A DNA stretch of 64,000 nucleotides from Solirubrobacterales bacterium. Its GTDB lineage: Bacteria > Actinomycetota > Thermoleophilia > Solirubrobacterales > Solirubrobacteraceae. This document shows, piece by piece, positions 50,357-59,328 of this stretch (position 1 is the stretch's first letter; every line of letters starts with the position of its first letter). Location: NCBI GenBank assembly GCA_947474595.1, contig CANJIV010000005.1, positions 124,001 to 188,000 of the forward strand, read 5' to 3'. Both the position numbers and the translations under genes were made by a program. The notes below the pieces were generated by a model that was given only the letters and a program-made list of their open reading frames with translations, was not told the origin of the DNA and made no database searches.

Positions 50357-52144
50357 CTACTTCGCGTACATCGCCTCAATCGCATCCGCGTATTTGGCAC
50401 TGATCGGCTTACGCTTGAGTTTCATCGTCGGCGTCAGCTCATCTCCCCCCGGCAACCAATCCTCACCGATTAAGGTGAACTTCTTAATCCCCTCGACACG
50501 GGCCAGCGTCTGATTTGCTCGATCAACCGCTAACTGCACCTCAGCGACTACCACTGGATTAGAGGCCAAGGCCCCTAGTGAGAGGTCCTCAATCCCGTGC
50601 TGGGCAGCCCACGCTGGAGCGAAGTCGCCGTCGAGCAGAAGCAGCGCGGTGTTGTAAGGCCGCGCGTCTCCAATCGCGCAGGCCAAGCCGATCAGAGGGC
50701 TAGAGACCTTCAGCGAGGACTCGATATTTGACGGCGACATGTTCTTGCCGGCCGCATTGATAATCAGCTCTTTCTTGCGATCGACGATCGAGAGATAGCC
50801 GTCTTCATCTATCTCGCCGATATCACCGGTCAATAGCCAGCCATCTGCCGTGATCGTTTCGGCCGTCTGCTCCGGCTTATTGCGATATCCAACCATCACG
50901 ATATCGCCCCGAATCAGGAGCTCGCCGTCATCTGCAAGGCGAATCTCAACGCCTGGCCCTGGTGGCCCTACTGTTCCGATCTTGACCCGCCCGGGTGGAT
51001 TCACAGTGCCGGCACCGCAAGTCTCAGACATTCCCCACAGCTCGGCGAGCTCAATTCCGATCGCGTGAAAAAAGATCAATACCTCGGGCGCCGTTGGGGC
51101 AGCCCCGACATGGACTGCGATCGCTTCGTCAAAGCCCAACATTGCTCGTAATCCCGCGAATATTTCAGCGTCGGCCTTTGCGCACCGTTCAGCGAGTGCT
51201 TTGGGTACGGGCTTACCGGCCTGCTCCAACACAACCTTCTCAGTGGCATCCGCGAGGGCGGCAGTGACGTGCTCGCGCTGCTCTTGTGGCGCACCGACGA
51301 GCATCGTCTCTAACCCAGCCTTGAGCTTCTCCCAAATCCGCGGGACAGCAAAAAACCAAGTCGGCTTTACCTTGGGAAGATATGAGGTGATCTCGCGGGG
51401 ATTGTCGCAACAGGTCACCGTCATTCCGAAAGCGATAGGGATGTAGTGGTGGGCGCACCGCTCTGCGATATGGGCAGAAGGCAGCCACGAGATCACCTTC
51501 GATCCGTCTGGAAAGTCGATCACCTGCTCGATCATCGTGACTGCGGAGAGGAGATTGTGGTGGGAGAGTTGTACGCCTTTGGGATGGCCTGTCGTGCCTG
51601 ACGTGTAGATCAGCGTCAGCAGATCATCGGGGGCCGTCTGTCGCCAAGCGCTATCGATATCAAAGCCCGGATTAGAGCCCTCCACGTCATCCCAAGCTAT
51701 GCATCCGGTCGCAGATGCTCCTAAGACGATCACGTGTTCAATAGACGGCAGACTCTTGCGCGCCTCAGAGAAGACCGCGAGGAACGCCTCTTCGACGATC
51801 GCAATGCGTGCGCCAGAATCAGCTACCACATACACGATTTCTTCCGCCGGGAGTGTCTGGTAGATCGAGAAGGAGGTCGCGCCGAGAGTAATCGCAGCAA
51901 GATCGGCAAGGTGGAACTCGGGACGGTTGTTAAGCATCAGGGCGATCGTCTCGCCGCGCTTTAGACCAAGCTTGGCCAGTCCGCCCGCCAAGCTATCGCT
52001 ACGGTCGCGAGCCTCGGCCCAAGTTAGGCTCACCGAGTCGTCAAGTGTGCGAAATGCGACACGGTCTGGCACACGGGCGACCGTATCGCGGAAAGCTTCG
52101 GCGACCGTTATGGCGGTGACCTTCTTAGGTTTATTAGCCTCCAT
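50357..52144 (-). CDS. AMP-dependent long-chain acyl-CoA synthetase
   Basis: A 595-residue adenylate-forming ligase of the FadD15-like type. It shows LLTLIYTSGTTGHPKGVQLS (P-loop), WGMSETCGAGT, the GWLLTGDIGEIDEDGYL motif and DRKKELIINAAGKNMSP. The C-terminal lysine zone TPTMKLKRKPI is typical of long-chain fatty acyl enzymes. It activates fatty acids to acyl-CoA. It lies between ispG and rseP in the same direction, separated from rseP by 94 bases. Chain length is inferred. Confidence 0.95.
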   Translation of the reverse strand: MEANKPKKVTAITVAEAFRDTVARVPDRVAFRTLDDSVSLTWAEARDRSDSLAGGLAKLGLKRGETIALMLNNRPEFHLADLAAITLGATSFSIYQTLPAEEIVYVVADSGARIAIVEEAFLAVFSEARKSLPSIEHVIVLGASATGCIAWDDVEGSNPGFDIDSAWRQTAPDDLLTLIYTSGTTGHPKGVQLSHHNLLSAVTMIEQVIDFPDGSKVISWLPSAHIAERCAHHYIPIAFGMTVTCCDNPREITSYLPKVKPTWFFAVPRIWEKLKAGLETMLVGAPQEQREHVTAALADATEKVVLEQAGKPVPKALAERCAKADAEIFAGLRAMLGFDEAIAVHVGAAPTAPEVLIFFHAIGIELAELWGMSETCGAGTVNPPGRVKIGTVGPPGPGVEIRLADDGELLIRGDIVMVGYRNKPEQTAETITADGWLLTGDIGEIDEDGYLSIVDRKKELIINAAGKNMSPSNIESSLKVSSPLIGLACAIGDARPYNTALLLLDGDFAPAWAAQHGIEDLSLGALASNPVVVAEVQLAVDRANQTLARVEGIKKFTLIGEDWLPGGDELTPTMKLKRKPISAKYADAIEAMYAK

Positions 52145-52238
52145 ATCAACTAACTCCTACGGTAGTTGGCTCCTCTTCCTGCGCAACGCTACCGGAGAAT
52201 GCCTCTTGATGAAGTGCGATTTTTAAGCCTTAGGGCCG

Positions 52239-53315
52239 TCAGCGTACCCCGAAGCCATCGCCCTGAAGCCTGCCAATGTCGTTGGTTAATCCGACCGCAA
52301 ACAGCATCAGAACTAAGACAAAGCCAACAGCGCTAGCTCGCTCCATTACTCGATACGGAATTGGGCGGCCCCTTACCTTCTCCGCGAGCGCCCAGAAGAT
52401 ATGACCACCGTCAAGCGGCAGAAACGGGAAAAGGTTCACGATCGCCAACGACAGCGAGATTATCGCCAGCACGTTGAGCGCCTGGGTAATGTCGAAGTCA
52501 AAAGACTGGCGAGTGACCTCGTAGGATCCGACCAAGCCGGAGATTTCCTTACGCTTCTCGGCGTCAAAAATCCGTCCGATCGCCGAGATGGTTCCGGTCG
52601 AAACCCGCCACATTGCGACCGTACTGAGCTCTACAGCCTTAAAGGGGCCAGCATCTTGGCGGTCAACACCAAAGCTGAATCCCATCCGGGTTCGCTTAAC
52701 GTTCTGGTCATAGATCGGCGTTAGCTTGAAGGTCCTTAAGGCTCCATCGCGTCTGACGACTACGGTTGCAGCAGTTGCCGCCTTGCATCCTTGAGTCGGA
52801 TCACTGGGGCAGCGGTGTGTAGCGGTCTGAAGCGAGAGCGCGCTTTGGCCTCCCTTCACGCCATCTACAGAGATGACCTGATCGCCAGGCACGAGCACCT
52901 GCGCCGCGGGATACCCCGCCGCGACGCTGTCAACCTTCTGAGTCTGCGTCGCCGATCCGTTGATAACAAACAAGGTCCAGAGGATCAAGAAAGCAACGAC
53001 GATGTTGACAAATGGGCCGGCCCCGATCACAACGATTCGCTTCCAGACCGGCTGGAGATAGTAGGCACGAGCCTTGATTGCCTCGTCTTCGATCTCCTCA
53101 TTCGGGTTCATCCCGGTGATCTTCACGTACCCGCCGAGCGGTATCGCGCCTATGCAGTACTCCGTCTCTCCACGTTTACGCTTGGCGATAAACGGTGGGA
53201 AGAAGACCGAAAACCGTTCGACCCGCATTCCGACGGCCTTGGCGGCAACGAAATGACCCAACTCGTGTAGAAGGATGAGGGCCGCGAAACCGAGGAATGC
53301 AAAGATCCAGCTCAT
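52239..53315 (-). CDS. rseP: Site-2 membrane metalloprotease RseP/Rip1
   Basis: A 358-residue intramembrane zinc protease that cuts membrane-bound anti-sigma factors and other substrates. It has the zinc motif HELGH in the first helix, a GGYVKITGMNP loop, a PDZ domain (about 120-210, VLVPGDQVISVDGVKGG) and the third ligand in FLPLDGGHIFWAL. Four hydrophobic segments are visible. Its ATG overlaps the dxr stop (TAATG). The dxr-rseP order is common. The ECF sigma and the sigma-region-4 membrane protein in this window are conceivable clients, by inference only. Confidence 0.95.
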   Translation of the reverse strand: MSWIFAFLGFAALILLHELGHFVAAKAVGMRVERFSVFFPPFIAKRKRGETEYCIGAIPLGGYVKITGMNPNEEIEDEAIKARAYYLQPVWKRIVVIGAGPFVNIVVAFLILWTLFVINGSATQTQKVDSVAAGYPAAQVLVPGDQVISVDGVKGGQSALSLQTATHRCPSDPTQGCKAATAATVVVRRDGALRTFKLTPIYDQNVKRTRMGFSFGVDRQDAGPFKAVELSTVAMWRVSTGTISAIGRIFDAEKRKEISGLVGSYEVTRQSFDFDITQALNVLAIISLSLAIVNLFPFLPLDGGHIFWALAEKVRGRPIPYRVMERASAVGFVLVLMLFAVGLTNDIGRLQGDGFGVR

Positions 53316-54472
53316 TAGCGCCCCAACAGTCCGCTCTGGACCATCTCAGATGCGGCCTCACGCGCAGATCGGTCTGCCTCATAGAGCGTGTCGAAGGAGT
53401 GGATTGTCTCTGAGCCAATACGATCTAAGGTCGACTCGATCACGATTGGAATCTCGTAAAAGCGCAGGCGGCCCTCGAGAAAAGCGTGAACGGCGACTTC
53501 ATTGGCGGCGTTGAGCACGCATGGAGCGCTACCTCCAGCAACCGCTGCCTCGCGAGCTAGACGCAGGCAAGGCAGAGTCTCGAGGTCGACCGGCTCGAAA
53601 GTTAGTGCCCCCACTTGCGCAAGGTCTAGGGTCTTGACAGGGAGTGCAACGCGCTCAGGGTAGTGAAGTGCATAGGCGATTGGGACACGCATATCCGGGT
53701 AGCCGAGATGAGCCAGCGTAGATCCATCGCAGAGATTCACTAAGGCGTGAACGATCGACTGGGGATGGACTACTACGTCGATACGCTCATAGGGGGTCCC
53801 GAAGAAGTGATGAGCTTCGATCAGCTCAAGGCCTTTATTCATCAAGGTCGCAGAGTCGATCGTAATCTTTGCGCCCATCTCCCAAGTTGGATGGGTCAGT
53901 GCTTGCTCGATCGTGACCTGCTCAAGATCTTCTTTGGTGTAGCCACGGAAAGGGCCGCCAGAAGCAGTTAAGACCAGCCGTTCCACGCTGCCCGCCTGCT
54001 CTCCGCAAACAAGTTGGTGTATCGCAGAATGCTCGGAGTCCACAGGGATAATCTGCGCTCCCGTGGCCTCGGCGAGCTGGGTTACCAGCTCGCCTCCTAC
54101 AACCAGTGATTCTTTATTAGCAAGCGCAAGGTCGATGCCCTCCCCCAGCGCCGTAACAGTCGGCCCAAGCCCCGCTGCTCCAACTAGAGCGTTGAGGACG
54201 AGGTCGGCATCGGATTCGACAACCAATCGAACCAGACCCTCGGCGCCGACTAGAACCTCACCCTCGGGCCAGGCGGCCGCGGCCATAGCGCCAGCTTCGG
54301 GATCGGCTAAGGCGATCCGCCCCACGCCGTGGGCTTGTGCCTGGGCGACAAGCGACTGCCACGACCTCTGGGCGCTGAGTCCGACCAGCTCCAGGTCATC
54401 GGATCGCTGCACGATATCGAGAGCCTGAGTACCGATTGACCCGGTCGATCCGAGTAGGAGTAGACGGCGCAT
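53315..54472 (-). CDS. dxr: 1-deoxy-D-xylulose-5-phosphate reductoisomerase
   Basis: Dxr converts DXP to MEP with NADPH, the committed MEP step. The 385-residue protein shows LLLGSTGSIGTQALDIV, NKESLVVGGELV and the metal/active-site [40 protein letters not shown] and the ALHYPERV region follow. ATG 54472 gives the standard N-terminus; an upstream in-frame start would add 12 residues. It sits between cdsA and rseP in a - strand operon. Confidence 0.97.
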   Translation of the reverse strand: MRRLLLLGSTGSIGTQALDIVQRSDDLELVGLSAQRSWQSLVAQAQAHGVGRIALADPEAGAMAAAAWPEGEVLVGAEGLVRLVVESDADLVLNALVGAAGLGPTVTALGEGIDLALANKESLVVGGELVTQLAEATGAQIIPVDSEHSAIHQLVCGEQAGSVERLVLTASGGPFRGYTKEDLEQVTIEQALTHPTWEMGAKITIDSATLMNKGLELIEAHHFFGTPYERIDVVVHPQSIVHALVNLCDGSTLAHLGYPDMRVPIAYALHYPERVALPVKTLDLAQVGALTFEPVDLETLPCLRLAREAAVAGGSAPCVLNAANEVAVHAFLEGRLRFYEIPIVIESTLDRIGSETIHSFDTLYEADRSAREAASEMVQSGLLGR

Positions 54473-54520
54473 CCCAACGATTCTAGAGAGCCTGGGCCAT
54501 CGGCCCACCCGATTGGCTCC

Positions 54521-55408
54521 TCAAAGCAGAGCCGACCAGATATAAAACCCAACCGGGAGCGTAAAGAGAAGGGCATCTAGTCGGTCTAAGGCACCGCCGT
54601 GAGGTCCGAAGACCCTACCAGTGTCCTTGACCCCCACATCACGCTTTACCAGCGACGAGAAGATATCGCCCAGCGGGGCGAAGACCGCAACGCCAAGACC
54701 GATCAGAAGAGCGTCAGCACCCGATAGCCAATCTTGATAGAAGCCGGCAAACCAGACGCCCGCCACGGCTACGACCATCCCGATCACCCAGCCTTCGACT
54801 GTCTTATTGGGCGAGATCGAAGGAGCTAGCTTGCGGTGACCAAAAGCTCGACCGCCCAGATAGGCAGCGCTATCACCAAGAAATGTACCCACTAGGACAT
54901 CGATCATAATTGCGCCCCCGTGGGGCAGATCGCGCAGCAGAACGGCGTGGCCAATCGGGAGGCCAATCCAAACGACACCGAGCAGGGTTGCGGCAATCGC
55001 GATCGTAGCGCCATCTCGAATCGGACCAGCGAGCACGCACACTACGACTAAGGCGATCGATGCGGTCATCACCAAGACCACCTGGAAGGGCGTGCCGAAG
55101 TGGGCAGCGATTACTAGTCCGACGAGTGAGAGGAATCCGGCAAGCCTTACAGGCCGAAAACTCGCAAGCATCTCGAAGAGCTCGTGCATGCAGAGAATTC
55201 CGATGACCAGGAAGCCGATCGCGGCGATAATCCCGCCCTCAATGATCAAGAAAAGGGCGAGACCTACAAGTGGGATCGCATAGAGAATGCGCAGAGTTAA
55301 GTCCGAAGCTTTGCGTGGTTCCCGATTGCTCCCGTCGCGTCCTGACACTGGACGCGGGCGCCTACGCTCAGGTTGGGGCCTACCTAAACGACGAGAGCGC
55401 GCCATCAC
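54521..55408 (-). CDS. cdsA: Phosphatidate cytidylyltransferase
   Basis: CdsA forms CDP-diacylglycerol from phosphatidate and CTP. The 295-residue membrane protein has about eight hydrophobic helices after a 35-residue basic N-terminus. The family signature near the C-terminus is complete: SLVKRDVGVKDTGRVFGPHG followed by GALDRLDALL. Its ATG overlaps the uppS stop (ATGA), so the lipid genes are translationally linked. CDP-diacylglycerol is the substrate for the PgsA-like enzyme at 39.8-40.5 kb. Confidence 0.95.
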   Translation of the reverse strand: MMARSRRLGRPQPERRRPRPVSGRDGSNREPRKASDLTLRILYAIPLVGLALFLIIEGGIIAAIGFLVIGILCMHELFEMLASFRPVRLAGFLSLVGLVIAAHFGTPFQVVLVMTASIALVVVCVLAGPIRDGATIAIAATLLGVVWIGLPIGHAVLLRDLPHGGAIMIDVLVGTFLGDSAAYLGGRAFGHRKLAPSISPNKTVEGWVIGMVVAVAGVWFAGFYQDWLSGADALLIGLGVAVFAPLGDIFSSLVKRDVGVKDTGRVFGPHGGALDRLDALLFTLPVGFYIWSALL

Positions 55409-56094
55409 CTACCACCAAAGCGTCGGCGCCGGGCCGCAAACTCATCAAGACAGCCCGAAAATGCCTCTCGCGTAAAGTCGGGCCATAGCTCGTCACTGAA
55501 GATGAGCTCGGAGTAGGCCGACTGCCACAGTAGATAGTTAGAGAGCCGCTGCTCTCCGCTGGTTCGAATGATTAGATCGGGGTCGTGCATCTCGGGCGCA
55601 TAAAGGTGGGCTCGGAACTCCTCTTCGGTCCCTCCAGTAAAGGTTCGTGCTGCATCGATGATCTCCGCCCGGCCTCCGTAGTTAAAGGCGATAAATAGGG
55701 TGATGCGGTCGTTACCGTCGGTGAGATCCTGGGCCCAATCCATCTTCTTGACTAGATCTGCGGCCACGCCATCGCGACGGCCGATAAACCGCATCCTTAC
55801 GCCCTCTTCGTGTAGTTCTGGGGTTTCGGACTCAATGCGGTGGCTAAACATGGCCATCAACGCCCCCACCTCAGCGGCAGGTCGGCTCCAATTCTCGGTA
55901 GAGAACGAATAGACGGTTAGCTCACGCACACCAAACTCCGCGGCATCGCGTAGCCTCGCCTTAACAGTGTCGGCGCCCGCGTTATGACCGTCGACTACCG
56001 GCCGATTTTTCTGCTTAGCCCAGCGCCCATTGCCGTCGGTGATGATCGCTACATAACGTGCTTGCTGCGCGTCTTCGAAGCCCTGTTCGGTCAT
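55405..56094 (-). CDS. uppS: Isoprenyl (undecaprenyl-type) diphosphate synthase
   Basis: A 229-residue cis-prenyltransferase that condenses isopentenyl units to the carrier lipid for cell-wall synthesis. It shows ITDGNGRWAKQK (catalytic Asp), VRELTVYSFSTENWSRP and DLIIRTSGEQRLSNYLLWQS with the metal-binding Glu zone. The chain length cannot be read. It is preceded by frr with a 31-base gap and followed by cdsA. ispG and dxr nearby supply the isoprenoid units, so the cluster groups precursor and carrier lipid supply. Confidence 0.95.
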   Translation of the reverse strand: MTEQGFEDAQQARYVAIITDGNGRWAKQKNRPVVDGHNAGADTVKARLRDAAEFGVRELTVYSFSTENWSRPAAEVGALMAMFSHRIESETPELHEEGVRMRFIGRRDGVAADLVKKMDWAQDLTDGNDRITLFIAFNYGGRAEIIDAARTFTGGTEEEFRAHLYAPEMHDPDLIIRTSGEQRLSNYLLWQSAYSELIFSDELWPDFTREAFSGCLDEFAARRRRFGGR

Positions 56095-56125
56095 CTGAGC
56101 GGCTCGGGCGGGGCGCAGCGAACCA

Positions 56126-56683
56126 CTACACCTCGAGAACGTCGGCCTCTTTGGCCTTCATTAGGACATCGAGTTCGCCAATCCACTCATCGGTCAGCTT
56201 CTGAACATCACCTTCAGCGCGGTGCTCATCGTCAGAGCCGACGTCGCCTGCACTCTTTAACTCGCGCAAGTCCTGCATCACGTCCCGGCGGACATTGCGG
56301 ATAGAAATCCTGCCCTCCTCTGCGATCCCGTGGACAACCTTGACCATCTGGAGTCGGCGCTCTTGGGTTAGCTCTGGCACGGAGAGGCGGATCAGCTTGC
56401 CATCACTGCTCGGGGTCAAACCAAGGTCAGATTCCATGATCGCCTTCTCGATCGCCTTGATTGACGTGGCATCGTAGGGCTGGACCGTCACAAGGCGAGC
56501 CTCAGGGGCCGAGATCGTCGCTAGTTGGTTTAACGGTGTCTGTGCGCCGTAGTAGTCAACCACCACTCGATCCAGCAGCGCTGGACTGGCACGCCCAGTG
56601 CGCACCGATGCAAATTCATGGCTGATGGATTCCACGGACTTGCGCATCCGCTCGCGTGCGTCCTTCATTAGTTCGTCGATCAC
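56126..56683 (-). CDS. frr: Ribosome recycling factor
   Basis: RRF splits post-termination ribosomes with EF-G. The 185-residue protein has the canonical length and motifs: SVESISHEFASVRTGRASP, LLDRVVVDYYGAQTPL, TVQPYD, IRLSVPELTQERR and VRNVRRDV. The GTG start (56683) immediately follows the pyrH TAA. Its gene order pyrH-frr-uppS-cdsA is widespread. Confidence 0.98.
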   Translation of the reverse strand: MIDELMKDARERMRKSVESISHEFASVRTGRASPALLDRVVVDYYGAQTPLNQLATISAPEARLVTVQPYDATSIKAIEKAIMESDLGLTPSSDGKLIRLSVPELTQERRLQMVKVVHGIAEEGRISIRNVRRDVMQDLRELKSAGDVGSDDEHRAEGDVQKLTDEWIGELDVLMKAKEADVLEV

Positions 56684-57400
56684 TTAGCTCACCAATGTTC
56701 CCACTCGTTGTCCACAAACTATCCGGTCAATGTTGCTCTCGTCGTCCATATTAAAGACGTAGATCGGCATCTCGTTTTCCATACACAAAGTCAGGGCCGT
56801 GGCATCCATCACACGCAGCTGTTGTTGGATCGCCTCCATGTGGCTGATAGTGGGGATGAACTTGGCGTCGGGATCGGTTGCTGGATCCGCAGTGTAAACC
56901 CCCTCCACCCCATGCTTGGCCATAAGAATCGCCTCTGCGTGGATCTCGGTCGCTCTCAGCGCTGCCGCCGTATCTGTTGTGAAAAATGGATTGCCGGTTC
57001 CGGCAGCGAAAATCACTACGCGCTGTTTTTCCAGGTGGCGAATCGCTCGACGCCGAATATAAGGCTCAGCGACCTCAGAGACTTCGATCGCTGACTGCAC
57101 TCGCGTATTGACGCCTGCCTTCTCGAGGGCATCCTGCAATGGAAGGGCATTGAGAACGGTTGCGATCATTCCCATGTAGTCAGCAGTGGCGCGATCCATA
57201 CCAGCAGCGGCACCAGCCATTCCGCGATAGATATTGCCCGCGCCGACAACGATCGCAATCTCAACGCCTCGGCTGTGCACGCGAGCGATCTCAGCAGCAA
57301 TGGCGCGCACGCGATCTGGGTCGGTGCCGTACTCCATCTCACCCATCAAGGCCTCGCCCGAAAGCTTGAGAAGGATTCGTTTAAAAGCCGCGTCACTCAC
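56684..57400 (-). CDS. pyrH: Uridylate kinase
   Basis: PyrH phosphorylates UMP to UDP and is an amino-acid-kinase-fold hexamer in bacteria. In 238 residues there are [59 protein letters not shown] and the allosteric GTP-related C-terminal zone. The gene lies between tsf and frr in the conserved rpsB-tsf-pyrH-frr order and abuts frr without a gap. Confidence 0.98.
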   Translation of the reverse strand: MSDAAFKRILLKLSGEALMGEMEYGTDPDRVRAIAAEIARVHSRGVEIAIVVGAGNIYRGMAGAAAGMDRATADYMGMIATVLNALPLQDALEKAGVNTRVQSAIEVSEVAEPYIRRRAIRHLEKQRVVIFAAGTGNPFFTTDTAAALRATEIHAEAILMAKHGVEGVYTADPATDPDAKFIPTISHMEAIQQQLRVMDATALTLCMENEMPIYVFNMDDESNIDRIVCGQRVGTLVS

Positions 57401-57457
57401 GGCGCGCAGCCTAGATGATCGCGTCTGATGCCGCTAGGGCGCCGTTGTAGGACGGAC

Positions 57458-58057
57458 TCACTCTCCGACCGCAAATCGAGTAAATCGGCGGATGATCACG
57501 TTCTCGCCGGTCTTGGCTGCGATATCAGCACGCAGTGCCTCGAGAGTCTTGCCGTCGTGTTTATCGCCATTCACGTGGGCTTGATTGAGAAGGACAACCT
57601 CCTCAAGCCACTTGCGCAGCTTGCCTTCGGCCACCTTGGACCGGATCTCAGCAGGCTTGTCTGCGGCTTGCTCCTCAAAGATCCGCAGTTCGGCTTCACG
57701 GGCATCGTCAGGCACTTCGTCTTCACTCACATAGAGAGGCTGTGCCGCAGCGATGTGGAGAGCAACATCCTTGGCGAAAGCGACGAAGTCGTCGTTACGA
57801 GCAACGAAGTCGGTCTCGCAGTCGATCTCTACGATGACCCCGACCTTAGCGTTAGCGTGGATATAGCTCTGGACAGTTCCCTCCGAGGCGGAGCGATCGG
57901 CGCGCTTGCCAGCGTCCTTCATGCCCTTAACTCGGAGCGCCTCGACGGCCTTTTCAATGTCGCCATCGGCCTCTTGCAGCGCGCGCTTACAGTCCATCAT
58001 TCCCGCACCTGTGCGCTCGCGCAAAGACTTGACGTCAGCAGCAGTAATGGCGCTCAT
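57458..58057 (-). CDS. tsf: Elongation factor Ts, short form
   Basis: EF-Ts exchanges GDP for GTP on EF-Tu. The protein is 199 residues, shorter than the 270-280 of most actinobacteria and close to Thermus/cyanobacterial short forms. It has an N-terminal UBA-like domain ([20 protein letters not shown]), the EF-Tu contact ETDFVARN, and a single core subdomain. The ATG overlaps the rpsB stop (ATGA). Its ribosome binding site AGAGG comes from the last partial unit of the rpsB 18-bp repeat, an unusual arrangement. Confidence 0.96.
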   Translation of the reverse strand: MSAITAADVKSLRERTGAGMMDCKRALQEADGDIEKAVEALRVKGMKDAGKRADRSASEGTVQSYIHANAKVGVIVEIDCETDFVARNDDFVAFAKDVALHIAAAQPLYVSEDEVPDDAREAELRIFEEQAADKPAEIRSKVAEGKLRKWLEEVVLLNQAHVNGDKHDGKTLEALRADIAAKTGENVIIRRFTRFAVGE

Positions 58058-59166
58058 GCTTGTGCCTCTGGCTCTGGCGCTACCTCTGGCTCTGGCGCTA
58101 CCTCTGGCTCTGGCGCTACCTCTAGCTCTGGCGCTACCTCTAGCTCTGGCGCTACCTCTGGCTCTGGCGCTACCTCTGGCTCTGGCGCTACCTCTGGCTC
58201 TGGCGCTACCTCTGGCTCTAGCTCTGGCGCTACCTCTGGCTCTGGCGCTACCTCTGGCTCTGGCACTGCAACCGGCTCTGGCGGTGCCTGTGGAGGGGCT
58301 GCCGCTGCGGCTGCAGCTGCGGCTGCGGCGAGAGCCTCTGCCTCCGCCTTGGCTACGGCCTCTGCCGCGGCCTTAGCTGCAGCCTCAGCGGCCTCCTGCT
58401 CGTCGCGTCGGGCCTGCGCCTCGGCGGCGCGCTTGGCCGCCTCTTCGGCCTCCTGCTTGAGTCGAGCCTCCTCGGCGGCGGCAAATACTTGGTGGCCCTC
58501 GGCTGCAACCGTCCCGATCGCTGCCGCGATCACGCGACACGACCTCATTCCATCGTCGTTGCCGGGAATGACGAAATCGATTCCATCGGGGTCGCAGTTT
58601 GTGTCTACGAGGCCGATAATTGGAATGCGAAGACGCTGCGCCTCGCGTACGGCAATCTCTTCAGTTTTTAGGTCGATCACAAAAACCACATCTGGAACTT
58701 TCGTCATGTGCTTGACGCCACCGAGATTGGCCCGAAGCTTCGTGAGATCAGCTAGCGCGGCCATGCGCTCGCGTGTGGGCAGCAGTGCGAGCTGCCCTTC
58801 GGCCTCGTAGCGCTCGAGATCGTGCAGACGGGCAATGCGCTTATTGATCGTCTGGAAGTTTGTTAGCAATCCACCAAGCCAGCGGTGGTTTACGTACGGC
58901 ATGCCAGCTGCCTCCGCGCACTCCTTGATCGCATCACGTGCCTGCTTCTTAGTGCCAACAAACAGGACAGTCCCGCCGCGCAAAGCTATCTCGGCCGTGA
59001 ACTCCTGGGCAGCTGCAAGCAGAGCTTCCGTCTTAAGCAGATCGATGAGGTAGATCCCACCGCGATCGCCGTGAATAAAGCGGCGCATCTTCGGGTTCCA
59101 GCGACGCGTTTGGTGGCCGAAGTGAACGCCAGCCTCCAGAAGCTCTCTCAGTCCAACATGAGCCAT
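58054..59166 (-). CDS. rpsB: 30S ribosomal protein S2 with long repetitive C-terminal extension
   Basis: S2 binds the 30S head. The core (about 1-235) shows [40 protein letters not shown] and [20 protein letters not shown]. It is followed by an Ala/Glu-rich helical region (about 240-295) and a Pro-Glu-Val-Ala-Pro repeat (about 300-367), giving 370 residues against the usual 230-290. The repeat comes from an 18-bp tandem DNA repeat. ATG 59166 has AAGGAAG 7 bases upstream; longer frames are not plausible. A stable hairpin lies in the leader. tsf overlaps the stop. Confidence 0.97.
   Translation of the reverse strand: MAHVGLRELLEAGVHFGHQTRRWNPKMRRFIHGDRGGIYLIDLLKTEALLAAAQEFTAEIALRGGTVLFVGTKKQARDAIKECAEAAGMPYVNHRWLGGLLTNFQTINKRIARLHDLERYEAEGQLALLPTRERMAALADLTKLRANLGGVKHMTKVPDVVFVIDLKTEEIAVREAQRLRIPIIGLVDTNCDPDGIDFVIPGNDDGMRSCRVIAAAIGTVAAEGHQVFAAAEEARLKQEAEEAAKRAAEAQARRDEQEAAEAAAKAAAEAVAKAEAEALAAAAAAAAAAAPPQAPPEPVAVPEPEVAPEPEVAPELEPEVAPEPEVAPEPEVAPEPEVAPELEVAPELEVAPEPEVAPEPEVAPEPEAQA
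58065..58268 (-). repeat. 18-bp tandem repeat, about 11 units, in the 3' end of rpsB
   Basis: The + strand unit CCTCTGGCTCTGGCGCTA repeats head to tail. Two units have CCTCTAGC instead of CCTCTGGC, one is 24 bp, and the last is degenerate. On the coding strand each unit encodes six residues (EPEVAP or ELEVAP) and carries AGAGG, a Shine-Dalgarno-like core. Confidence 0.95.
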
Positions 59167-59221
59167 CAGATACTTCCTTTGTTTGTTTTGGTACTGCGTC
59201 CGTCCGGCGTGGCATTGCGGA

Positions 59222-59248
59222 CCCGAGAGATGCATGGGCACTCTCGGG
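59222..59248 (-). promoter_or_regulatory. Stable hairpin in the rpsB leader
   Basis: An 8-bp perfect stem (CCCGAGAG with CTCTCGGG) around an 11-base loop lies 56 bases upstream of the rpsB ATG. On the transcript it is followed by a second weak GTCCG/CGGAC stem (about 59201-59221). No T-tract follows, so a leader element such as an S2 autoregulatory site is likelier than a terminator; this is inference. Confidence 0.5.
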
Positions 59249-59328
59249 CAGGACCGCTGCACGATTCGGTCGGGATCGAGTGGTTATAAGAAATTTAGAG
59301 TGTAGGGAAAAAGCTGCCGCCGAGGCGC

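Noticed and set aside
58065-58268. Possible CRISPR or intergenic satellite
   Set aside because: The repeat is contiguous without spacers and is in frame inside rpsB.
57428-58810. Long + strand open frame with Ala-Thr-Ser-Gly and Leu-Ala repeats
   Set aside because: It is the antisense of tsf and rpsB; its repeats are the shadow of the rpsB 18-bp repeat, with no ribosome binding site or family resemblance.
59167-59262. N-terminal extension of S2 upstream of ATG 59166
   Set aside because: The region holds the AAGGAAG site and a hairpin, and every S2 begins at the conserved MAHVGLREL-like sequence.
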